Positions 56,201-64,000 of a stretch of 64,000 nucleotides of DNA are shown here, in pieces. Each line of letters begins with the position of its first letter. Within the stretch, counting starts at the first letter, position 1. The notes under the pieces were generated by a model, which made no database searches, was not told the DNA's origin, and saw only the letters and a list, made by a program, of their open reading frames with translations. Origin of the DNA: Vitellaria paradoxa (lineage: Eukaryota > Streptophyta > Magnoliopsida > Ericales > Sapotaceae); contig CM034233.1 in NCBI GenBank assembly GCA_019916065.1, positions 6,950,516-7,014,515 on the forward strand. The letters are read 5' to 3'. The translations under genes and the position numbers were made by a program.

Positions 56201-56230
56201 AAAAGGGTTATCAAGAAATATGATATTTAA
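53220..56230 (+). pseudogene. pol remnant of second Copia element
   Basis: The protease motif reads WWIDSRTNVHV near 53224: the glycine after the catalytic Asp-Ser is changed to Arg. Integrase follows with HARLGN, ECQICVQAKQ and FVTFIDDCSKYCYVYLIKTK (53647-54000). An 82-bp tandem duplication lies at about 54311-54473. RT is recognised by [19 protein letters not shown] (55058-55240) and a broken VDD motif at about 55328. The RNase H region and the tail with LTKGL are scattered over several frames. Many stops and shifts make this copy dead. Confidence 0.87.
54311..54473 (+). repeat. 82-bp tandem duplication in integrase C-terminal region
   Basis: Two copies starting GATTACAATACCTAATCC at 54311 and 54393, identical except for one base. 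Near identity inside an otherwise worn element shows a recent duplication. Confidence 0.9.
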
Positions 56231-56921
56231 ACTCTTTAAGGGTATAGGCCTAAACCCAAGAAGGAATGTTTATTTAAACTAGTATTGAGGCTAGTTCTTA
56301 TTTGTCAAGAGGGATGAGCTTAAGCGCACAAGGAAGTCACCTAGGGAAGTAACCCAACCTTTGTGATTGGGAACCCTATAAAGAAGGTTCAATGGGTAAT
56401 AACAATGCATACTATGGTGACTTATTTCCAGCACTTTAAATTATATATGGAGACATTTTTAAATTTTTTCTCCTCCTCATCCTTAAGGCATCTGTGTTGC
56501 GAAAATGTGACATTAAAAAAGGGTTAAACCCCTAAATGAGTTTAAGGCGGGCAAACTCCGTAAGGTATAAGTCACATATACCCTCGTAGAATTCACCTAA
56601 ATGAGAGTTGTTGTGAGGCCACAACTATAAGAATTGGGCTGTTCTCTAGAACCTCTCATGAGAATCAAGATTAGTGCATGGCCTTTAATAGCACTAACCC
56701 GTGAACTATGTCCAAAAGTCAGTATTGTGTGCGTAACATATCAAACTCTGGTTCAAAAAGTCTAGTTCAAGTCTTAGTTCACTATGATCTTTCAAAGAGA
56801 TATTGTTAACACTAAGTGAGATTCAAGTTCGAAAGACACCTACAACCTATTACACAATATTAATGTTGCCTATATTATTTTCTTATATTTATTTGTAAAG
56901 TTTTGAAACTTTGTAGGGGAT

Positions 56922-57600
56922 TATTGGAAATATAATTCCTTTTTAAAGTTTCAAACTTCATATTTTATTTGATTTTATTGTATTTAATATTTACTGTTAT
57001 TTTGGAATATTGAAATGTTATCTGAATAGGTATTCCGGAGAAAGTTGAACTATGTCGGTTCAACGTAACCATCAAGTCCCATAAGTATAGGACATCTCTT
57101 TATTGTTTGATAATTATTAAAAAAACTCTTTAGTATCTTCTACTATCTTCTCTTTCTCTTCGTATACTCTATTTGCTATCTTTATCTCTGTGATCTGGGT
57201 AACAAAGACTATGACCGTTCATATTCTTCTAGTAGATGTGACTTCTGAGGAGATTCGCTGTGAGCAATCTAGGTTGAACCTTGGAGCCACTGTAATCCAT
57301 TAATACCTTCACGTAGGGAGGATTAGTGACTTTAGGACGGCGTTTCACGTGCCTCTCCATATCTTACAGGCCAGTTAATATATATTATATATATTGATTC
57401 ATTTATAGATTATATATATATATATATATATCTGTTGTCATTTATAAATTATTCTACTTAAAGATATTTTAAGGACTTATATTAAATTATTCTGCTTAAA
57501 GATATATTAAAGACTTATATTAAATTATTCTGCTTAAAGATATTAAAGGTTTATTCTATTTTATCCAAAACCTTCTGTTTTATCCAAAAAACTTCTAACA
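56922..57600 (+). repeat. 3' LTR of second Copia element
   Basis: Matches the 5' LTR over its whole length with many substitutions. It is preceded by the purine-rich tract GTAGGGGAT. Confidence 0.85.
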
Positions 57601-57807
57601 GTTTGGATGATTAAAAAGTATAACAAAGTTGAAATAAAGTGATATATGACGAAATTTAGTTGGAAAAAAGTATAAAAAATTAGTAAAAGTTGATGAATTT
57701 TTGTGAGTTTTGATAAACCAAACACCCTATTAAGAGAAAAGCAAAAAAAAAAAAAAAAAAAAAGTTGGCGTACCATGAAGAAGAAAAAAAGAAGGTATCA
57801 TATAGGG

Positions 57808-57957
57808 CATATTTGGCGCACTGATTTTTGTTGAGAATATCTAAAAATCTTTAAAAGTAATTCACTTTTTATCTCACTGCATGAATTACTTACCCACAGC
57901 TTATCTTAATTTATCTCATTCTATCTCACTTTTTATTACTTCAAACACACTCATAAT
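57808..57957. mobile_element. MITE-like element, third family copy
   Basis: Starts GGGCATATTTGGCGCACTGA and ends TTACTTCAAACACACTC. The core TAATTCACTTTTTATCTCAC and GCATGAATTAC matches 15661-15795. Confidence 0.55.
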
Positions 57958-58039
57958 CATACTATAATCATCGATTAGTTGGAGGCTTGGAACACAATTT
58001 TCGACAATTTGGAGTGTTTTCAGAAGTACATGTAGAGAT

Positions 58040-58520
58040 GGATATAAGATGGGCAGAGTTGAAGTTAAATTTAATACTATTTATATTAATCATTGAGTTG
58101 AGTTTAAAAATATAAGTCTTAATTTTGAATCTCAAGTCCGTTAATTTAAAGTTATTTAGCTTTTTAAATTATATTTTTAGGTAAAGATTAATTTAAAAAT
58201 AAAAATAAATAGTTTAGTATTAAAATAAATATTGTTTATAAGAAAACATAAGTAAAATAATATAGTAAACTATATAAATTATTAAAAAATATTTTAAAAT
58301 TTTTTTGGGCCAAGCCGGGCTTGGATTAGCCATCGGGCTGAGCCTAAAAGAATTGGGACTCGGGTTTGAATCTCAAGTCCGCCGTTTAAAAGCCATTTAT
58401 TTTTTTAAATATTATATTTAATGATATTTTTAGATAAAAGTAATTTAAAAATTATAAAAATAAATAATTTATTAGAAATAAATATTTTTTTATAAATAAA
58501 ATATAAACACATAGAATTTT
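58040..58520. repeat. 240-bp tandem duplication
   Basis: TTTGAATCTCAAGTCCG appears at 58125 and 58365, followed in both by GTTTAAA(A/G) and TTTTTAGATAAAAGTAATTTAAAAAT-like sequence. The copies are moderately diverged. The second begins with a GC-rich AAGCCGGGCTTGG stretch. Confidence 0.65.
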
Positions 58521-59806
58521 TAAAATATATTGAGTCGGGCTGGACAAATTTTTACAGTACCAAACCCTGACCTGTTTAAATAATACGAGTTCAAATATTT
58601 TCCGAACCAGAAAAAAAAAAAAAAAATATCAAGCATGGTTGAGTTGCGCGTCCTTGGGCCGCTAAGTACAAATGGGTCAAGTACTTAAGGGTGTGTAAAA
58701 CTGAACTAAATTTAAAAAAAAAAAGGAAATTTGATTTTCAATTAATGGCAAAAATATCTTAAAGAATTTAAAAAGTTAGTAATTAAAAAAAGTTATTTTT
58801 TATTTTTAGTAATTAAACGCAAAAAAAAGTTAACTTTTTTTTTCAAATTAAGTCATTTGATATATTTGTTTTGATCTTATTTTTATTTTATACTTTCAAA
58901 AATAAATAAAATAATTCAAAATGCATTTGATTATTTTAAAATCTGTTTTAAAGAACAGTAAATAAGTTTACGCGTGAAATACAAAATAAAATTTTTTTTT
59001 TGAATATTTTCAACTTAAAATAAAAAAAATTTCAAAAGCAAAAATAAAAAATATTAAATCAATTGTCTTTTTAATTGTCTTATTTTAAATTTTTAAAACA
59101 TAAATACATAAATAAAAAATAAAAATAGAGAACAAAAAAATATAAATACAAACTAAAAGGTATCTTATTTTTGAAATCAATAGACACGTGTGGCTTTTTC
59201 CTACGTTAGCTGACAAAATGAAAAAGAGAAGCTGGCATCCACTTGATATTAATTTGAGATTGTTAAATTTTAAACAACGATTCTGATATATCACACTATT
59301 TTATTTAAAAAATAAAAATATATTTAAATTATTAATTTCAATACAGTAATTTTAATTAAAAATAATCAAATTGACATGATATTACTACGTCATTCCCCCA
59401 CGGGACACGCCGATTGCACGCGTAATCATTGTTCCGGAAAACACACGCCAAGAAGGTGATGTTTGTCCCAAAGTCCAAGTTGATTCTGGTTTCCTTCTCC
59501 CACCGGAACATTCCAGTATTTCATTTGACGTGTGGCCACGCGTCAGGAATATTTACAATACCACCTATTAAGGGTGCCCTTGAAACAATAAAGTAAAGTA
59601 AAAATAAATTAGTTATGAGTTTATAATTTATGTAAATAAAAAGTTAATAATTTTTATAATTTTTTATTATTTTTTAAAATTTCTTATCATCCCGAATAGA
59701 ATTTAAATAGTAAAAAGGGAATGGATCAATAAATATTTACAAATACCTTTCAAAAAATAAATATTTATAAAAAAATAATGTTTGATGTCTTTTCGTTGAT
59801 TAAGGG

Positions 59807-59968
59807 CCATTTGGTATTTCAAAATTTTTAAAAAAATTCAAAAAAATTTAAAATTTTTTAAATTTCTTTCAATTAAATTTCGTCATATATCATTTTTACA
59901 TCACATCAATATCAATTTTTAATTTTTTTAATTTTTTATTTTTTTTACGCTTCAAACACCTCCTAAAT
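59807..59968. mobile_element. MITE-like element
   Basis: Starts AGGGCCATTTGGTATTTCAA and ends TTTACGCTTCAAACACCTCC, with long A- and T-rich arms and a central CGTCATATATCATTTTTACA. Same layout as 588-735. Confidence 0.5.
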
Positions 59969-60608
59969 ATCAAAAATAATATATAATGTAAGAATATTTA
60001 AATGAATTACTATTATGACATAATAAAAACACTCTTATTCTATATTATTGGAATTGGATTAAATATATATAATATCTAATATACTGTTATGCCAGTATAA
60101 AATTCCATTTTAACTTCATAACTAAGCATATTTTAATGATATTAAAATAAATAATTTTTGTGAACCACTCGTCCCCGTTATACAACAAATAACTTTTAGT
60201 AAATTCGTTTGTGCGCACAACACTTAAGCTAACTCACCAGATGGCAAACTCATATTAAAATCAAATGTACTTATTTTATTAAAAAAATTATGAAGAATCA
60301 CGACAACATAACTATTACTAATTGGTGTTCTATTTGTTTATTGGAAAAAATAGAAACATTGTAATTTTATTTCTGCATTACGTTACAGGACGTGTTTGAA
60401 TTATTAAAAAAAATAAAAAATTAATGTAAAAATGGATACCTAATAAATTTTATAGTTAATTAAAAATAATAATAATTAAAATATTAATATATATATGTAT
60501 AATTTTTTTTCACCCAAACATCCTTAAATCCACGGCGTTCTCTCCACTAATGCAGTGGCATTCCCGTAATTATTATGTAAACGGGATGTATTTTCCGTAG
60601 AGCGGAGC

Positions 60609-60617
60609 ATAAATAGT
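60609..60617 (+). promoter_or_regulatory. TATA box of thioredoxin h gene
   Basis: CATAAATAG lies about 110 bp upstream of the ATG and is followed by a GC-richer leader, as expected for a plant core promoter. Confidence 0.6.
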
Positions 60618-61476
60618 GGCCGGAGCTAGAATGCTTTCCTCACAAGCTTCACAAGCACCGTTGGGAGAAGCGTTTGCCTTCGAAAAAAAAAAAGAACGGA
60701 GATTTGTGAGATTCGGAAATGGCTTTCCTTCAGAGGAGGGACAGGTTATCAGCTGCCACACCGTCGAGGGTGGGAGGAACAGCTCCGCAGGGGCAACGAG
60801 TCGAAGAAACTGGTAATTTATTTCTGATTTCTTGATTTCGTCAATTTTTCTTTGCGTTACCCAGATTGTTTTTGTTTGTCATTTGCCTTTGATTGAATGA
60901 TTGTGCTTATATTTTTTTTCCTGAGTTGTTTTGTTTATTTATTTATTCGTTTAGTCCCTTTGGAGTTTAATAGCTTAATTAGGGGTTTTTTCAGATGGGT
61001 GATTTTGTGAATGTGAAAGTGCCAGTTCTTTCTGCTGTCACTTTGCTTTTGATTTTTGATGGCTTGGGGTTTCTCTTTTTGCATTTATGTTGTCTTCTTT
61101 GTTTTGTAAATGACAGTTTTTCTGTTTGGTTTCATCTCGATTGCTAATCCGCTTTTTGTGAGGATATTCATGATTTGAGAAATTTGGCTATCGCCCTCTG
61201 TGATTGTTTTGGCATGTAATTGTAGATTCGGGGACTATGCGTTGATATGAATAATTTGGGAAATAGTCACTGCAATCCAATTTATCCAAAATTATTGTTG
61301 AATTGTTGAATTGGGGGGGGGGGAGGTTTTTGTCATTCTATTAAGATCCGTTTACTTATTCCAAAAAATGTGAATTATTGCTTTAGATTAATTAGGTGTG
61401 TTTCTTAATTCGATAACTAGTTGAGATCTCTCCATGGAAAGCATACTACACACGCTGTGTCCGAGGAAAAAAGGGG

Positions 61477-61505
61477 ATGCTGACATACAAATGTATGTCA
61501 GCATG
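61477..61505. other. Perfect 12-bp inverted repeat (hairpin)
   Basis: ATGCTGACATAC and its exact inverse GTATGTCAGCAT are separated by AAAT, inside intron 1 of the thioredoxin gene. Confidence 0.75.
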
Positions 61506-61588
61506 GTAACATTATGGTTGGGGATCATTGGATTAAAATTTAACGGTTCTAATGCATTTACATTTTTTTAATCCAAAAAAACACAAAT

Positions 61589-62096
61589 TGTTGAGGTGTG
61601 AGTTGTCAATCCCATGTTGGGAAGAGACAACCCATTCCAGTTGAGAAGACTAATAAAAGGAGAGATGACAGTTGTCTCAACCTTCCATTCTTTGGATGTC
61701 CAATTCATCATCCAAGATTGGGTTGGCTATTTTGGTTTAGTTCTCAAGTTTAAAAGGGGGGTTTAGAGAATGGGAAAGTGTGCAGAGAAAAAAAAAAATA
61801 AATAAAAGAAAGTGTAGAGAGGTGTGAGAGAAATTTAAGTGTATAGGGTGAGATATATTTCGGGTATTTTTGGCCTTAATTTTGGTACTGAAATATTTTG
61901 TCTTTCTCATTTTTGTATTCTCTTTTTGTCGTACTAAAATACTTCTCTTGCCTTCACTCGTGGATGTAGGCATTACGCCGAACCACATAATTCGTTGTGC
62001 CTTTGTGTGTTGCAATTATTTCTCATTTCTTGCCCATAATTATTTTTCATACTTCATTATCATATTAAATTCTCAATTACAAAATTTGTCACAACA
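61589..62096 (+). mobile_element. Solo LTR in thioredoxin intron 1
   Basis: 508 bp starting TGTTGAGGTGTGAGTTGTCA and ending TTGTCACAACA, with the perfect 5-bp duplication CAAAT at 61584-61588 and 62097-62101. Near the end it carries CGTGGATGTAGGCATTACGC followed by CGAACCAC, a sequence common near the U5 end of plant LTRs. No internal domain is present, so this is a solo LTR left by recombination between two LTRs. Confidence 0.88.
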
Positions 62097-62756
62097 CAAA
62101 TGCATACCACAAGTCATGGAGCTGGCATAGGTTGTTATGTCAGTTCCACCAAAGCCATGCCCGAGAGAGAGAAGAAAAGCCCAAAACTTCTCTTTGCGTG
62201 CCAAATTCTGATTGTACAACCAGAGCCAGCTTTAATGCTTTACAATGCTTTATCAAAAGCATTGCATGCTAGAATGCTTATTACTTATTTCCCCAATGGG
62301 AATACTAATAATGTTGTTGATAGATGGTGGTGGATTTCACAGCCTCATGGTGTGGACCGTGCCGTTTCATGGCCCCAATTCTGGCAGAAATGGCCAGGAA
62401 AATGCTAAATGGTCATATTCCTAAAGGTGGATGTTGATGAGCTAAAGGTAATCACACACACACACATATATATAAAAGGTTAATTTTATCTTCAGTTCCT
62501 AAAGCATCTGATACATTTTGATCACTTTATACGATTATTGCAATTAGTTGCTTGAAATTGTGTTGTAATTTCTAACAAGTAACTAATATTTCCTCTGCAG
62601 TCTGTTGCTGAGGATTGGGCTGTAGAGGCAATGCCAACTTTTAATGTTCATAAAAGAAGGAAAACTAGTGGACAGATTGTGGGTGCGAAGAAAGAAGAGC
62701 TGCAGATGAAAGTAGAGAAGCACGCTGCCCCTGTTGCCCCCCCTGTTGCTGTTACT

Positions 62757-62992
62757 GCTAACGCATAAGTTATGTTTATGTTTAGAGGAGATATGAACCT
62801 CACGCATAAGTTATGTTTATGCTTAGAGGACCTGTGAACCTCAGAGCCTTATCTGAGTTATGTTTATGAGCTTGCTGTTTTGCTAACGCATAGGTTATGT
62901 TTATGTTTAGAGGAGATATGGACCTCGCGAATAAGTTGTGTTTATGCTTAGAGGAGCCGTGAACCTCAGAGCCTTATCTGAGTTAAGTGTTT
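62757..62992 (+). repeat. 125-bp tandem duplication at end of thioredoxin gene
   Basis: GCTAACGCATA(A/G)GTTATG starts at 62757 and 62882. Both copies include two sub-repeats of (A)GTTATGTTTATG(T/C)TTAGAGGA and end AACCTCAGAGCCTTATCTGAG. The first copy includes the stop codon, so the coding end and 3' UTR were duplicated together. Confidence 0.85.
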
Positions 62993-64000
62993 TAATAGGC
63001 TTCGAGCCTTTTAGTCTTAAAAAAGAATACCAAATGTGTGTATGGAGATGGTTATGTGTGCTTCATCTTGATGTTTATATATGAAAATTTTGGAGGTTTT
63101 ATCTAAATTCTCATGGGTTTGATGCACTGGTGATACATATCCGAAAAAGTTATGCCTTAGGGATGATAATTCAAAATATTTTAGGATGCATTTGTATTGA
63201 TGGGTTTGAAATGAAAGGATCTGCTTTATGATGTCATGTAGAAGATGCTTGACAGATTTCTCGTCTCCTGTCTCATATTTTCATGGAGGAGATGAATTTC
63301 CAGATTTTTTTTTTGTTCTTTTTGTCAAATTGCAGAGGGTTCTCCCCCTTTTTACAATGACTTTCTCTGCCAGCCCACAAGTGAAAATTTGGGATAATGA
63401 ATGATTAATTTAAAGGAGAGCCTTGCAGAGTGGAAGAGCTTAAAATTTTTTGCCATTGGTGTGACTCTCTGCTGAAGGGGCAAAGAAGGTTTGATTGGGG
63501 TTACTGAATTTTCTACTTGTGGGGAGGCGCGAAGAGGCAAAGAAGGTTTAGAAGGGGTTGCTGATTTTTGTTTTTTCGTTATTTTCTACCGGTGGGAAGG
63601 CGCGCTCGCGTGTGTAATTTTTTTAAATTTTCTCATCTCTACCAGTTCTCCTTCCTACCATCTCTTTTTATAGGTCAGGAAATTTTCTCCTTAGTTTTTA
63701 TTTATTTTTTTATATATATTTTTTTAATTTTCACAAATTAGTTACTGATTAAGAAAATTGAAAGTTGAAAAGGAAAGTTAAAGGCAAGTTAAAAGAGGAA
63801 AGATGAGGGAGGTTAATGCTATGCTTAGAACATAGACTTTGGAGCATAGAGGGGAAAAAAAATAATATAAAATAAACTTTATATTTTGTGTAATTTTTGT
63901 ACACTTAATTAAGTGAAAATTAAATTTTGTTAGTAAATATTTATTTATTTTAGTCATATTTTTAACTCAATAAAAAATAAAATAAATTTAACTTCTTCAT
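62993..64000. other. Downstream spacer to window end
   Basis: No gene recognised. It includes a diverged tandem pair with GGCAAAGAAGGTTT and GG(T/C)GGGAAGGCGCG words (about 63478-63606), then AT-rich sequence. Confidence 0.5.

Larger units (their letters stand above)
51053..57600 (+). mobile_element. Older, degenerate Ty1/Copia retrotransposon
   Basis: LTRs of about 680-706 bp (51053-51758 and 56922-57600), both ending CCAAAAAACTTCTAACA. Flanks GCTTG and GTTTG look like a 5-bp target duplication with one change. Inside, in Copia order, are gag, a zinc knuckle, protease, integrase, reverse transcriptase and RNase H remnants. Stops and frameshifts are frequent throughout, and the 3' LTR start has lost TG (TATTGG). 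This insertion is clearly older than the one at 1687-10147. The usual tRNA-Met primer site is not recognisable after the 5' LTR. Confidence 0.9.
57601..60600. other. Intergenic region with decayed repeats
   Basis: AT-rich, with MITE-like blocks (57808-57957, 59807-59968), a 240-bp tandem duplication (58040-58520) and poly-A tracts. A CACGTGTGG/ACACGCC-type GC-richer patch at 59390-59550 shows no frame. No gene is supported. Confidence 0.5.
60719..62768 (+). pseudogene. Thioredoxin h gene with frame-breaking indels
   Basis: Three exons are recognisable: 60719-60812, 62324-62447 and 62601-62768. The splice sites are good: CTG|GTAATT, GATAG|ATGG, AAAG|GTAATC and TGCAG|TCTG. Exon 1 has EEGQVISCHTVEG, exon 2 [20 protein letters not shown] with the intact redox motif WCGPC, and exon 3 SVAEDWAVEAMPTF and VGAKKEELQ, the order and spacing of a cytosolic thioredoxin h (about 120 residues). 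These blocks are not in one frame. Extra bases lie in CTTTCCTT (60723-60730) and AATGGTC (62408-62414). One base is missing in GAGGGTGGG. In exon 3 an extra A near 62642 and a missing base near 62680 cancel each other. As read, the gene cannot make a full thioredoxin. Kept introns exclude a processed copy. Base errors in the assembly remain possible. Confidence 0.8.

Noticed and set aside
60616..60816. 66-residue plus-strand frame as an independent small gene
   Set aside because: Its second half is thioredoxin h exon 1 read in the frame after the first indel; the upstream half is 5' UTR.

Overview
The window is nuclear DNA of a flowering plant, most likely a eudicot. Its genes have short exons and AT-rich introns, it encodes plant organelle-targeted proteins, and it is crowded with Copia retrotransposons, Mutator-like elements, MITEs and microsatellites. 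Nothing bacterial or organellar is present. I found no CRISPR array, operon or convincing tRNA/rRNA gene, and no clearly new multigene system.

Layout. 1-1.7 kb is AT-rich spacer. 1.7-10.1 kb is a Copia retrotransposon (5-bp target duplication AGGAA). Its 5' LTR is split by a 1.9-kb Mutator-like element (9-bp target duplication) that carries an array of palindromes. 10.6-11.3 kb (-) is a DREB2-type AP2/ERF gene. 13.5-23.4 kb (-) is a ten-exon Obg-family GTPase gene, which I rebuilt exon by exon; its last intron holds a probable solo LTR and a LINE fragment. 23.6-25.6 kb is a 650-bp sequence repeated three times in tandem. 27.1-31.3 kb (-) is a seven-exon GID8 (LisH-CTLH-CRA) gene with one GC-AG intron. 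35.8-37.2 kb is a second Mutator-like element with about 240-bp terminal inverted repeats, ending 260 bp before the next gene. 37.4-43.1 kb (+) is a five-exon papain-type protease with a granulin domain (XBCP3-like). 46.4-47.2 kb (-) is an intronless plastid LON-domain protein. 48-49.5 kb resembles a worn reverse-transcribing element with a strong TATA leader. 51.1-57.6 kb is an older, heavily broken Copia element. 60.7-62.8 kb (+) is a thioredoxin h gene with all splice sites but several frame-breaking single-base indels, and a solo LTR (target duplication CAAAT) in its first intron.

The genes are ordinary unlinked plant genes: stress transcription (DREB2), organellar ribosome assembly (Obg), ubiquitin ligase (GID8), vacuolar/secretory proteolysis (XBCP3), a plastid LON-domain protein and redox (Trx h). 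They do not form a pathway. The most unusual features are the palindrome array in the nested Mutator-like element, the indel-rich thioredoxin copy, the GC-AG intron in GID8, and an exon 3/4 junction in Obg that can be read two ways. Exon coordinates come from reading splice sites and frames by eye and could be off by a base.
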